From positions 1 through 64,000 of the forward strand of contig JACEFZ010018335.1 of NCBI GenBank assembly GCA_014155875.1: a stretch of DNA of 64,000 bases, written 5' to 3'. Each line of letters opens with the position of its first letter. Positions within the stretch are counted from its first letter, which is position 1. Source of the DNA: Cepaea nemoralis (taxonomy: Eukaryota > Mollusca > Gastropoda > Stylommatophora > Helicidae). The notes beneath the pieces were generated by a model, which had not been told where the DNA came from, ran no database searches, and worked only from the letters and a program-made list of their open reading frames with translations. Position numbers and translations under genes: made by a program. Below, piece by piece: positions 10,079 through 20,873 of this stretch.

Positions 10079-10411
10079 TGTTAGTTTGTTTGTTTGGTTG
10101 TTTGTTTGTTTGTTTGTTTGTTTGTTTTTTCGCTCGCTTTGAACTCAAACGTAGTCAATACATGTGCTACTACTCCAAGTGCACTGGAATGATTTTTGCC
10201 TGTGGATTAGCTTTCCCTATTACCGGTGTCTCTCGCCATCAGGTGAACCCAACCCAACTTCTGGGATACTTGTAATTTACGCCCCAAAGTCATAGACGAG
10301 AAGTCAACATTTTAGCGAAACTAACTGAAGTAGGGTATTAACCCACTACCTCGACATCAGCACACAGGAAGTTTAAGAACGTGTGCTTTGTTCCATTCGG
10401 CCATGCTGACC
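10079..10411 (-). mobile_element. SINE-A with (AAAC)n tail, minus strand
   Basis: On the minus strand the head GTCAGCATGGCCGAATGG lies at 10395-10411. The 3' block TTGAGTTCAAAGCGAGCG ends at 10131, followed by the tail read as (GTTT)n on the plus strand at 10079-10130. The complete structure shows the tail type of the family. Confidence 0.88.
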
Positions 10412-11159
10412 AAGCTACATTTGAAAACTACAAAACTAATCCACAAATTCATTTTTACAGCATGTGTTATTACGCAATACACATTTTGGGATCTTTGTCC
10501 TTACTACGGAGTTCACACACTGCGTTAAGGTTTTTCCTAGAGTGATCTTAATGAAGAGAGTGAGCACTTGTGGGAGTATCGGTGTGCAAAGAATCCTAAT
10601 TTTTCAGACAAAACCAAAGAACGACAGGCTGTGTAATTGTTTAACTTGAGATGCTTTGCCCTTATAGTACATTATGGTTGTAACGAACTGCTACCGTAAA
10701 TACTTTATATCAGTGCTACTGTAGCTGTTTATTTTCAAAGTAAGTTACATGTTCTTTACAGAACGTTGCATTCAACTGCAGGGTTTATTGACTATGTATG
10801 ATTTACTAGGCAGTTATAGCTCAATAGTTTCCCACTGCTTTCTGAACTGCCGACGTTTCATACTATGGAAAGCAACGCAAAAGAGGTCTGCTTCAAAATC
10901 GCCCGCTACTGATTTTTAACCCTTGACATAGTATATCGGGAAATTATGAAACTGCGCGTCTGACTATCCCTTAAGACACAGACGCCGGTTTCTCTTCAAA
11001 ACAGTTGTTAATTTAAACTCAGACACTTTTGGGTCTGAAGGAGTTAGCGTAGCAACGTTTATCTTTGACTGCAGAGTAATTAACAACAATTGCGCACAAG
11101 AGGCTAATGACAGTCTAAAATTATACACAACAATTAGACAGCGAAAAACTGAGTTTGTT
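10412..11159. other. Unassigned; weak SINE-B trace near 10825
   Basis: AATAGTTTCCCACTGCTTTCTGAAC at about 10824-10850 resembles the middle of SINE-B on the minus strand, but the flanks do not follow. The rest is unrecognised. No gene is supported. Confidence 0.35.
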
Positions 11160-11935
11160 GGTCATAATAATAAGAAGCGTGACATTGGAGAACATCGTGA
11201 CATCTGGAAAGATTGATTGATTGATTGATTGATTTAAGAACCGACATTACGGCATTCGGGACATTCCCACAAGCGTTCCGTCTCCATCCTCAGCAACCAG
11301 CGAAGAGTTCCAACACTAATAGTTCCAGTAGCAATCTGATGCCCAGGAGAAAAGATCCAGATGATGCTTGCTACCCGTGACCTCCGAAGCGAAGCAAGCC
11401 ACTCTGCACGAAGCTTGCCTGTTCTCACCCTTCTCAGCATGCTTTCTGAGTCAGTTACAATCACAATGTTTGTATGTATCGTGTTTTCTATCCAGCGGAA
11501 AGCTGCACTGACCGCCTCCACCTCCATTCTTAAGCTAGATGTAGTGTCATCATACGCCAGGCTCTCCTGCACCAAACGCCGACCATTAGTTTTTGCCAAG
11601 AACCCCCAGGCACTTCTCCTACCTCTCAACACCGACCCATCCGTGTAGATAATCACATCACCCGGGCGAGAATTTTCCTGAATTAGTTGCTGAATTTCCA
11701 CTTCCGTGGCCCCTGCTGGCCACTCCCTGCACTCCCGGCTCAATGTCATCAGAAATCTGGAAAGATCAACGGTGGAAGATGCAGGGACAGACCAAGAGAA
11801 ATGGTGCTAGATGGTCTAAGAGGGTGACGTGGGGAAATATCAACAGAATTGATCCAGAACACCAAGGATCGAGATCTGTGGGGATAAAAGAACGCATACA
11901 CCGTTTTACAAGGCACGTGATGATGATGATGATGA
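11160..11935 (+). mobile_element. RTE-like LINE 3' end, interrupted
   Basis: The flanks 11160-11213 and 11767-11935 join across a 12-bp target duplication. In the right flank, LIQNTKDRDLW in one frame is the C-terminal motif shared with 26695-26816 (NTKDRDLWRAMNAY). The piece ends at (TGA)n, 11918-11935. Degenerate and 5'-truncated. Confidence 0.6.
11214..11754 (-). pseudogene. RNase H domain of I-group LINE, truncated
   Basis: The minus-strand frame contains RNase H motifs in order: IIYTDGS (first Asp), RMEVEA (Glu), IVTDSES (second Asp) and FSPGH. After FSPGH the frame jumps to IATGTISVG, dropping about 75 codons that the related plus copy (53520-54208) retains, including the GNEQAD motif with the last catalytic Asp. 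It ends WECPEC..VGS, stop, then an (AATC)n tail. The target duplication ATCTGGAAAGAT (11202-11213 and 11755-11766) proves target-primed insertion of a 5'-truncated copy. RNase H in ORF2 points to the I/Jockey-like groups; the exact clade is not resolved. Confidence 0.88.
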
Positions 11936-12393
11936 TTCGCTGTAGTATTTTAAGGTAAATAAGTGTCAAATGTTACGTGTAAAATGTACTAAATGTTGTA
12001 AACAAAATCGCTTGAAGCAGTTAACCAGCTCTAGTGTCATCTATTGTTAGAGTACTGACTTATTAGAAAGGAATGCAACATACACTCAGTCAACTCTTGT
12101 ATACAAAACTAAACAAAACATACTTCGAATTTTCCCCCCTAGACAATGCTATTGACAGAATTCTCATACAACTTATCACAATATTGTTACAACTGGCACG
12201 TAGGTTGTGTTGATCTGTTCGGAAGGTTACCGTGTATGCTGTTATTGTTGTCATCGGTGCATACAAGAGGTTATGTGATAGAAGAAATGGTGGTTGAAAG
12301 GTGAAGGTCATCTCATTACGAAAACTGGCGTAGATGTGAGAAATATCGAACTACGAGTGTGTTACGTCTACCTGCGACATAACTGTATCAATC

Positions 12394-12679
12394 GTCTTCT
12401 TCTTCTTCTTCTTCTTCTTCTTCTTCTTCTTCTTCTTCTTCTTCTTCTTCTTCTTCTTCTTTTACTTCCCCTCCTCCGCCTCCTCGACCTCCTCCTCCTC
12501 CTTCGTCCCCCCTCTTTCTCCTCATCCTCCTCCTCCTCCTCTTCCTCCAGTTCCTTCTTCTCCTCGTCATTTTGCTCACTTCCTTGTCCTCCTCATTCCC
12601 CTGGTCATTTTGCCCATCTTCCTCCTATTTCTTCTTCTTCTTCTTCTTCTTCTTCTTCTTCTTCTTCTTCTTCTTCTTC

Positions 12680-12711
<32 letters not shown>

Positions 12712-12800
12712 CTTCTTCTTCTTCTTCTTCTTCTTTATTTACTTCTTTATTTAACTTCTTCGTCTTCTCGTCCTCCTTCTTCTCGTCCTTCTTCTTCTTC
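12394..12800. repeat. (TTC)n microsatellite complex
   Basis: Pure TTC cores at about 12394-12460 and 12628-12735, separated by TCC/TTC-degenerate sequence. Poly-Leu, poly-Ser, poly-Phe and poly-Glu frames on both strands are its translations. Positions 11936-12393 hold nothing recognisable. Confidence 0.95.
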
Positions 12801-13154
12801 TCTCATCTATATGTTGTCGGACGTAGTTTTTCGGGACATTTATTGACCCTTCCTCAAATAACAGTGGATGTCGTCCTCTGCTACCACCAGAAATGATTAG
12901 GCGGTTATGGATTTTTGACTAGGTTTAACACACACACGCCGACAGTGGAATGAGGAAGACGAGGAGGATAACGGCGGAGAGGAGGCTTTTTTGTCAACAA
13001 TTAGAGACGATCTGCACACTCATAAGAATAGAATATGGCAAACAACAAATTATTGGAATCAACAACTATTAACAGAACAACACAACTGCAACATCTGGAC
13101 ATTTCAATACACACAACTGATTTATACACGGATTATTTTAGATCGGCTTGGTTC

Positions 13155-13340
13155 GGTCGGTTGGTCGGTCGGTTGGTCGATCGGTCGGTCGGTCGGTCCA
13201 ATTCTTTCTCCCTTCCTTTCTGTGCCTCTGTATATACCTCTGCCTCTCCTTCGCTGTCTATCTATCTCTCAACTCTCTCTATCTGTATGTGTGTGTGCGT
13301 GCGCGCGCGCGTGTGTGTGTGTTTGTGTGTGTGTATTAGA
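13155..13340. repeat. (GGTC)n and (GT)n/(GC)n microsatellites
   Basis: GGTC/GGTT units at about 13155-13198, pyrimidine-rich spacer, then alternating purine-pyrimidine (GT)n with GCGCGCGCGC at about 13289-13334. The alternating segment has Z-DNA-forming character. Positions 12801-13154 and 13341-13545 hold nothing recognisable. Confidence 0.9.
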
Positions 13341-13545
13341 GAGTATTAGACATATCAAAACTGGCGGACGTGCACATTCTGTCAGATTGCTGTTCTTCGT
13401 CTCTAGATGTTATCTTTCCTCTTGTATCGTTGTCTACCTCTTGCTCGCCTTTAACCTTACCCTCAGGTATGGTTTTTATAAGATTCGGATGCAATTCTTA
13501 ATGCAGCATACTGCGTTTGAAATATAGTTGTGGGCGATTTGAAAG

Positions 13546-13686
13546 CGGACCAGTAGCGTTGGTGTCCGATACAAAGGTACCGGTCGTTCAGAAATCAATG
13601 GCAAACTACTGAACGTAAACTTGCCAAGAAATCACGAACAGCCAAAAATGCTGGGGTTGATGTCGACGTCCTGTAAAGGATATGAA
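13546..13686 (+). mobile_element. SINE-B, 5'-truncated
   Basis: Contains GGTCGTTCAGAAATCAATGG, CAAACTACTGAACGTAAAC and the family end GTCCTGTAAAGGATATG. The head is missing. It abuts a minus-strand LINE fragment at its 3' side. Confidence 0.85.
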
Positions 13687-13689
13687 ACT

Positions 13690-13815
13690 ATCTTGTTATG
13701 TCTTTTAACGTGTCTTACTTTAATAACTCTATCTGTTCCGCCATCTTTGTCTACATTGTTTCTTAAATATTTGTATTGATCCACATCTGAAGTAAGCATT
13801 CGCCAGTGGAGCAAG
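13690..13815 (-). pseudogene. LINE RT fragment, minus strand
   Basis: The minus frame reads DVDQYKYLRNNVDKDGGTD then VIKVR, the palm-proximal motif of RTE/CR1-type reverse transcriptases (xxYLGxxVxxDGxxxxEIxxRI). A nearly identical peptide is at 39150-39270 (NVDRDG..TDTVIKIRIRKA). It is cut short by the SINE-B copy. Confidence 0.6.
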
Positions 13816-14109
13816 GGCTATAATTTGTTTGCCTTTTTCTCAGTATCATTATAACTTGCCTATACGAAAAAATGTCCAGGTATAACCATGTAACTTAAGT
13901 TTGAAAGGAACAAAGAACTGACACACAACACCACATGTGTATATGCGTGTGAGAGAGTAGTTTCCTTTCTTTTGTCCTCATTTGTGGGTTGTCGTGGTGC
14001 CCTGAATGGATTAACTTCTAGAAAAGATGCTACATTGATGCTGACCTTCAGCAGACACGTGTATGTGTGGCAGCGCCGCATCTTGTTCATTAGTGTTTTT
14101 ATTTTCACT

Positions 14110-14371
14110 CTTGCTCCCTTTGAATTCAAGCGTTGTCCATCACTGGACTGATTTTTGTGTGCGAGTTAGCTTTCCCCATTACCAGTGTCCCTCGCTATCT
14201 TGCGAACCCACCGCGACTTCAGAGATACTTGTAATTTGCGTCCCCAGAGCAAGAACGAGAAGTCAACATTTTTAGTCCAATTGAACTGAGTAGGGCTTGA
14301 ACCCGCTACCTCGGCATCAGCACACCGGACGTTTAAGAACAATTGCTCTTATCTATTCGGCCGTGCTGACC
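14110..14371 (-). mobile_element. SINE-A, minus strand, small internal deletion
   Basis: The head GGTCAGCACGGCCGAATAG (minus) lies at 14353-14371 and box B near GCGGGTTCAAGCCC at about 14297-14310. The block ACATGCTACTACTTCTAGTG is missing near the 3' end compared with 42981-43263. Confidence 0.83.
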
Positions 14372-14456
14372 TCCGCCCATTCTGTAAATGTTGTAGTCGA
14401 TAATCCCCTTTATCTGCCTCTTCCACGTTTCCCTAGTGTTGTTAACTACAAGCGGA

Positions 14457-14544
14457 AGTCAATAAGTAAATCATAAATGGCTGTAGAAAACACCAACTAC
14501 ATTTACCTGCCATCCCACATAACTGTGTGACTTACTTATTGACT
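14457..14544. mobile_element. Candidate short mariner-type MITE
   Basis: AGTCAATAAGTAAATCA at 14457-14473 and its reverse complement (one mismatch) at 14528-14544. The outer flanks are AT-containing, but the exact TIR ends and a TA duplication cannot be fixed. It has no coding capacity. Positions 14561-15080 hold no recognisable element. Confidence 0.45.
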
Positions 14545-15077
14545 CGACCTCGTATGATACACCGAATCAATGTTAATGATTTATTTTCACTCTAACACTC
14601 AACAACAGAATGGCTCCAGATTCCCCAAGTAAGTTTTCCTCGCCTACTGTTCAATTTGTGAACTGGAACTACTAACGAGCAATCATTGGCCCTTAACCTT
14701 CTCACCCTCAGCACGTGCCATTTTCCGCACATGTTGCACCCCGATGCCCACGCGACCAGCAAATGCCAGAGTTAATGCTGAGTTCTTTGAACTAACATAA
14801 ACAAGGCCCTCCTAGAGAAGATTCGTGAAAGCGGCTTCGTTTATTCCATTAGAATGAGTGTGAGGAGGGGAAGAATGGACGACTGCCAAAAGAGAAAGGG
14901 GAAGGAGTTTCGAGTGGGTGCCTGTGGCTGAAAGGGTTTGTGTTTCACAGCTATTGTGTAAATGTGACCAGTATGTGGAGACGCAGGGAGGGCGGAATGT
15001 GTGCGGAAGAGACCAGGAGACGTGGTTGAGGAGAATAATGCATCTTTTTATGCAGTTGCTTCTAGATGCTCGAACTA

Positions 15078-15440
<363 letters not shown>

Positions 15441-15600
15441 GGGGAAATGTGTGTGGGTGGGGGATCAGTGGGTGTGTGGCGGCATGCATGTTCGCCTGGT
15501 TCTGTGTGAGTGCGTGGAGGTATGTGTGGGTAGGTGGGGGAGGTTTGGTGGGTGGGGGATGTGTTGGTGTCTGCGGGATATGAGGGTGGATGGGGGAAAT
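15441..15600 (+). other. G-rich tract downstream of TTC array
   Basis: The plus strand carries many G-runs of three to five bases within 160 bp (for example GGTGGGGG and GGGTGGGGG), in contrast to the pyrimidine-rich array just upstream. It has the potential to form G-quadruplexes. No gene is supported. Confidence 0.6.
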
Positions 15601-15774
15601 GTCTCACAACATTGCAATATGCACTGTTTATGTTTACAACTTTCATTTGATGTTTTGTTTGTTTGTTTTCTCATGTGAACGTATCATGCGTAATATGCAT
15701 TGTTTATGCTTACAAAATCCATTTGACAATGTTTTTTCCCCTATGTTAAAGTAACATGCACATTTGATGAATGA

Positions 15775-15865
15775 AAGATGAGTGATTGAAAGGGCCGAAT
15801 GTAAGACGGGCCTGCGTGCCCAATTTGTTACACTTTTAAGATAAAGTTTGTTTGTTCGTTCGCTC
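15775..15865 (+). mobile_element. SINE-G 3' end with (TTCG)n tail
   Basis: GATGAGTGATTGAAAGGGCC, ACGGGCCTGCGTGCCCAAT and GTTCGTTCGCTCGTTCG match the copies at 4245 and 29638. The tail passes without a break into the TCTG/TCTA array that follows. Positions 15601-15774 include a short imperfect duplication around ATATGCACTGTTTATG and ATATGCATTGTTTATG. Confidence 0.65.
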
Positions 15866-15871
15866 GTTCGT

Positions 15872-15962
<91 letters not shown>

Positions 15963-16076
15963 GTCAGTCTGCCTGCCTGCCTGCTGTCCATCCATCCTCT
16001 GTCTGCCCGTCCGTCCGTCCGTCCGTCTGCCTGCTTGTCTGTCTGTCTCTCTGTCTGTCTGTCCGTCCGTCCGTCC

Positions 16077-16118
<42 letters not shown>

Positions 16119-16155
16119 ATCTCTATCTATCTATCTAGATACTATCTATCTATCC

Positions 16156-16207
<52 letters not shown>

Positions 16208-16236
16208 GTCTGTCTGTCTGTATGTCTATCTAGATA

Positions 16237-16310
<74 letters not shown>

Positions 16311-16444
16311 GTCTATCTATCTATCTATCTGTCTGTCTGTCTGTCTGCCTGACTGCCTGCCTGCCTGCTGTCCATCCATTCTCTGTCCGCCCGTCCGTCC
16401 GTCTGTCTGTCTGTCCGTCCGTCCGCCAGTCCGTCTGTCTGTCT
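15866..16444. repeat. (TCTG)n/(TCTA)n/(TCCG)n compound array
   Basis: Long tetranucleotide array. The composite block TCTG-TCTA-GATACTATC recurs at about 16127 and 16226 (also at 15253), and the CTGCC-TGCTGTCCATCCAT block recurs at about 15970 and 16355. Large segments were therefore duplicated as units. No coding content. Confidence 0.96.
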
Positions 16445-16841
16445 TCTTTCTGTAATAGATAGCAAATACACAGAAGACAGGAACTTTGTTAAATTTAAAA
16501 AAAAAAAATAAACACAGACAGAATACCATATTCTGACTGCAAAGTTCGGCTATGAAAGCTCTGTCCAGGTGAATAAATATTGTTCCCTGACAGATACTGA
16601 TGTCCGAGACACCAAAGAAAACACCATGGGTAATGCAAGTGTTAAATGATTCCTGAACTCGTTTGCTTTGTGCCATGCAATGTTTGAGAATACGACGATG
16701 ATGTTGACAGAATAATTACAGGAAATTTAATGACATATTAAGACTAATGGACTAGTTGAAGACTGAATGTCAGTGTGTTTGTGTTGCTACATTCAGATCA
16801 AAACTGGTGGAAACATGTATGTCTGTATGTTTGTCTTTCTC

Positions 16842-17570
16842 AGTCAATCAATCAATTGCCATGCCGGAGCTCGTGGGCGGTCATGACTCGCCATTTCACT
16901 CGATCACCAGAGTCGTGGATTAGCTCAGTGTTCCTGTCTCGACCATGCCATGTTGCCAAGCTATCCAGGTATTTACTTCTCGGTCCTCCCTTTGGTCTCT
17001 TCCCTTCGATCTTGCCAGTTGTCACTAAATTCTCCAATCCATTTCTTCTCATAACATGTCCAAAACATTTTGACTGTCTACGTCTAATTTCTCTAATCAA
17101 TTGACGATTTTCATTTGTCTCCTGTAGTACTTGCTCATTGGTTTTTCTGTCTGTCCATGGTATTCTTTGGATTTTCCTCAGAAACCACATTTCTGCAGCC
17201 ATCAGATGTTTTTCAGCTTGACTGCTCATTGTCCAAGTTTAACATCCATACAAAAGAACAGGCTCTATGTTTCCCCTCAACACTCTTTTTCTCGTTTCAA
17301 TTGACATCTTTTTATTGGTCAGAATGTTTTTTATCTTGCTAAAGGCTACTTTCGCCATGGCGATTCTTGTTTTAATCTTTACTTGGCATCCCCCATCAGA
17401 TGTTATGACTGTTCCGAGATAATTGTACCGACTCACTTGTTGAAGAATATTACCATTTACTTGTGTATTACATTGTGGTATTTCGTTCTTCCTAGTGACG
17501 ACCATGATTTGTGTCTTTTTACAATTTAATTCTAATCTTTCTACATTACGATAAAATCTTGCGAAAGCCT
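16842..17570 (-). pseudogene. RTE-like LINE RT C-terminus, minus strand
   Basis: Two abutting minus frames read continuously. QAFARFYRNVERLELNCKK (about 17520-17570) leads to SRYNYLGTVITSDGGC, then the ETWTxSSQAEK / AEMWFLRKIQRIPWTDRKTN core. The C-terminus has RRRQSKCFGHVMRRNGLENL, GKIEGKRPKGG and LIHDSGDRVKWR. These are palm-end and thumb motifs of RTE-like endonuclease/reverse transcriptases. The upstream RT and endonuclease are absent. The 3' end carries a (TTGA)n tail at about 16843-16859. This is the best preserved RT fragment here; the break between the two frames is a stop at the YGC/ETW junction. Positions 16445-16841 hold only unremarkable sequence. Confidence 0.88.
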
Positions 17571-17790
17571 GTATGTCTGTATGTTTGTCGTTCTACATTA
17601 AGATAAAATCTTGAGGAAGCCTGTATGTCTGTTTGTTTGTGTTTCTACGTTAAGATAACATCTTGAGGAAGCCTGTATGTCTGTATGTTTGTGTTTATAC
17701 ATTAAGATGAAAACTGTTGGAAGCCTGCATGTCTGTATGTTTGTCTTACTACATTAAGCTAAAGACCGGCAGAAGCCTACATGTAAGTGC
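17539..17790. repeat. 52-bp minisatellite born from RT coding sequence
   Basis: GCCTGTATGTCTGTATG-type unit starts fall at 17567, 17619, 17671, 17723 and 17775, exact 52-bp steps. The first unit is still the RT coding sequence of the adjacent LINE: its reverse complement encodes IQAFARFYRNVE. The later units are diverged tandem copies of that segment. 52 is not a multiple of three, so the expansion is non-coding. Confidence 0.88.
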
Positions 17791-17894
17791 TTGTACACTG
17801 GAACCAAGATTAGTAATATAACGAAAAGCAAAATGCAGGACTCTGTTTATACCACCAGGCATACATGCTATTGGGCGTTAGTCTCATTATTTTA

Positions 17895-18135
17895 GATCAA
17901 TCGGCACGTGATGGATGAAGTGGTCAATATGAAACCAGCAGTCTTTACTCCCCACTAATCAGCAATTGGTGGATGGTGTAGTCAGTATCACACCGGCCTG
18001 CTTTACTTCCCAAAACATTTCCTCATACCCATTTAAGACAGTGTCAAGTAAAATAACATCCTCGCCGCGATGGAGATTCGAATAGATGACCACTTGATCG
18101 ACAAGCAAACGTGCTAGGCACTGTATATTATGATA
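17895..18135 (-). mobile_element. SINE-C, minus strand, near complete
   Basis: The body CAATTGGTGGATGGTGTAGTC, CATTTCCTCATACCCATTTAAG is followed by GATGGAGATTCGAATAGATGACC, a minus-strand box B of a tRNA-like head. A short tandem echo of the GTGGTCAATAT block at 17905-17935 suggests a partial duplication. Confidence 0.65.
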
Positions 18136-18139
18136 CATC

Positions 18140-18545
18140 ATCGCGAACCCAGCCAACTGGCGCAGGCGTTCATGTCTATCCACAGATCGCTATCCTTGCT
18201 GTTTCTGATCAACTCTGTGGATGGTATTCCTATATGTCACCGCTTCAGTCCTTCCAGCATCATTTCACTTAATTTGTCTTTTCTCCTGTTGATCTGTAGC
18301 TGTTAGTTTCTCAGGCTGTCCAAGGTATTCCTAACATTCGTCTCAGCAACACCTCTTCGTTGCTTTCAAGGTCTTCCTAGTTTGTTTATTCACGTTCCAA
18401 GACTCATTGCCAGGTCCTATATAACATTTCAGTTCTCTCTTGTTGACATGTAACGATAGTGACCTATTGCATAAGATACGTATCATGTTTTGAAATGCAG
18501 CTTTTGCTTGGCGGATTCTGCTTGTAATCTCTGTCACAAGTTATG
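18140..18545 (-). pseudogene. RTE-like LINE RT C-terminus, minus strand
   Basis: The minus frame has TEITSRIRQAKAAFQNM, then LSLHVNKRELKCYIGP and ESWNVNKQTRKTLKATKRC, the palm-to-thumb stretch of RTE-like RT. In shifted frames RRMLGIPWTA and DLWIDMNACASWLGS complete the C-terminus. It contains several frameshifts. Confidence 0.72.
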
Positions 18546-18724
18546 CAGTTATACCATGTGAACATCTACAAACGGTTCAGTTTCATTAAATGGTTTCTTT
18601 TGACAGGAAAATCCCGAGGCAAAGACATCCCGAAAGCATGTTTCAGGACATTGAAATATTTTATAAAAGACAGGAACTGTCCCTTAAAACCTGGACGTCT
18701 GGAAACCCTATATGTACTCATCTG

Positions 18725-19040
18725 AACATATACTCATGAACTCATATACTCATAAACACATAAGCTAATATGCTCTTATACTTGTATGCTTATAAAATAC
18801 ATTTGCTCATACACTAATATTTTAATTGACTCATATACTCATATACATATATACTCATGTGCTCACACGTTATCACACCCATGTAATCATATACGTATAT
18901 ACTCATGTGCTCACACGTTCACATACCCATGTACTCTTATACATAAGTACTCATGGGCTCATACTTTCTCATTTTCATGTGCTCATAAACGTAAGTACTC
19001 ATGTGCTCATACGTTCTCATTGTCGTATAATAAAATGCAA
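18725..19040. repeat. 48-bp minisatellite of TCATA/CTCAT type
   Basis: CTCATGTGCTCACACGTT-type starts at 18854, 18902, 18950 and 18998 (48-bp steps), preceded by a shorter-period ACTCATATACTCAT lead-in from 18717. Frames across it are repeat translations. Positions 19041-19689 hold a GA-rich stretch at 19150-19280 and otherwise nothing recognised. Confidence 0.9.
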
Positions 19041-19689
19041 ATATGCTTATATACCTGCTGATGTTTACACAGATACCAGACTCGCATACAAGTATATAAA
19101 CATACACTCCGGAGCATGTACGCACTCGTTCCATTTGCACAATACTGAGGTATACAGATGGGGAGACAGAATGAGAGAAGGGGGAAGAAGAGCAGAGAGA
19201 ACAGCAGAGAGAAAGAGAGAGAGGGGGGATTTAGAGAGAGGATTGTGTTAACAAACGAACATGAAAGAGAGACAGGCAAGTGATTTAAATCAGCAGAACT
19301 GATTTACACAGAAAATTTACACAAGACTAACCCCGGTTCCCCCGCGCTCTTTAGCTCGATTTCTTCCGCATTATCTGATCCAGGCCGAGCTCAGAACCTC
19401 CACGTTCCTGTCAAGTTGTGCGGAAATAGAACAGACCCACTTGCCAGGGAATAGCGATAAAGAGACAATCATGGAAGCTTGAACTCGATTGAAATTGCAT
19501 TTTACATCGCAAGTAACGACCACTTCTGTGCACTCGAACGTACGCACAGTTGTCGTCGAACCCGCTTCTAGAAAAGAGTTCTTTCAAAGGTCACTTTCCT
19601 CTCAACTTGGGTAATGGAAAACGGGGGATTATTGCTTAGATGATAATTCTAGCAATTTCAACATGGTTCACTTCCGGGCGCTTGCTGTT

Positions 19690-19870
19690 ACTGATCTGTA
19701 ACGAGGGCAGATAAGTGAGCGGATAATATCATGAGCTCGATCGGACATGGGTTCGAGGAAAGGGCTCGTCGCCTGTTAAGTGATGGAAAGATTGACTACC
19801 TATTTCTCTGTGTATTCAGGCCAACAAAATGTGATCACTCTATCACAGACACATTGCAAGAAAGATAGCC
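19690..19870 (+). mobile_element. SINE-E copy
   Basis: AGTGAGCGGATAATATCATG and GGGTTCGAGG-AAGGGCTCG form a tRNA-like head. Shared body blocks are GCCTGTTAAGTGATGGAAAG, TATTCAGGCCAACAAAATG and CACAGACACATTGCAAG, also found at 29140-29345 and 32655-32785. Confidence 0.6.
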
Positions 19871-19879
19871 CACACGCAA

Positions 19880-20190
19880 ACATCCGTATACAGTGGACCA
19901 TGCTCGAGTTACAAGCGAACGAACGGGGTGGGGGTGGGGGCGGGGGGGGGGATAAACCTAAAATGATGGAAAATATTAGAGGTGGACAATTTCTAGAGAA
20001 CTATATAGCAGGATTAAGCAAAATACAAGAGCACAAACTCACATATGGCGAGCTACTCACGCAAAATCAAACACTAAACATTATAATTTCCTTAGTTAGA
20101 GACACTGGTAAGAGGGAAGCCCACACGGAAAAATAAAATAAAGCTTGGACTACGCTCAAGTTAAAAGAGAGCGAACGAACAAAACAAAAA
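19880..20190 (+). mobile_element. Two SINE-A 3' end fragments and a G-run
   Basis: CAGTGGACCATGCTCGAGTT then GCGAACGAACG (19891-19924), and CTTGGACTACGCTCAAGTT then GCGAACGAAC (20141-20180), are 3' ends of SINE-A. A G-rich run of about 25 bases follows the first. Between them is an open frame without any family signature. Confidence 0.6.
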
Positions 20191-20431
20191 ACAATCAAGC
20201 AGCCACCTCTGTTAGGGTGCAGGCAGGGGCTATAACACTCCTCAGGCAAATGTACGTAAAATAGGTATGTTTTTCAACTGGTAAATATACCCTAACTACC
20301 TGGCTACCGAAACGTTTCATCGACTCTACGCGCAAATTATTTTTAAAGTAAAAACGTAGTAACAATAGAAACAGATTACCGCAGTCTGGGATTCTGAGAT
20401 AAGTAGTTCATTTTTTTCATTTTATTTTCAT

Positions 20432-20462
20432 TGTTCTCACCCCCCCCTCCCCCCCCCCCCCT
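20432..20462. repeat. Poly-C tract
   Basis: C-run with two T interruptions. Positions 20191-20518 are otherwise unremarkable. Confidence 0.9.
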
Positions 20463-20518
20463 CTTTCCATTCTTCTCATTCGATTATTAAGTCTTAATGT
20501 AGTCTTCCCTGAATTGAC

Positions 20519-20873
20519 TTGACTTCTCGTCCTTCAACACCGGGTCAGTTGGATATTGACTTCTCCTCCTTGACTTGGGAAAGTAAATTACAAGTACAAA
20601 CACAAGTACAAACACTTGCATGCAGGCTTCTGCCGGTCTTTATCTTAATAGTAGTAAGTCAAACATACAGACATACAGGCTTCCTCAAGATTTTATCTTA
20701 ACGTAGAAACACAAACAGACATACAGGTTTCCGCAGGATTTTTGGGTGGGATGGCCTACTGGAGAAGGACACTGGTAAAACGGAAAAGATAATTCACACG
20801 CAAAAATCAGACCAGTGCACTAGAAGTAGTAGCACGGGTATTGACTACGCTTGAATTCAAAGCGTGCGAACGC
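20519..20873 (+). mobile_element. SINE-A interrupted by minisatellite copy
   Basis: The 5' part (20519-20604: CTTGACTTCTCGTCC, GGGTCAGTTGG, CTTGACTTGGG) and the 3' part (20744-20873: GACACTGGTAAAACGG, AGTAGTAGCACGGG, AAGCGTGCGAACGC plus poly-A) are one SINE-A. Bases 20605-20743 are foreign. They are the reverse complement of the 52-bp minisatellite units at 17620-17790, including the diagnostic GGCTTCTGCCGGTCTTTA unit. Confidence 0.75.

Noticed and set aside
12294..12896. 200-codon frame with poly-Leu and poly-Ser
   Set aside because: Arises from the TTC/TCC microsatellite; no non-repeat domain.
18826..19251. 141-codon His/Thr/Ser-rich frame
   Set aside because: Explained by the 48-bp minisatellite (a multiple of three, so it stays open).
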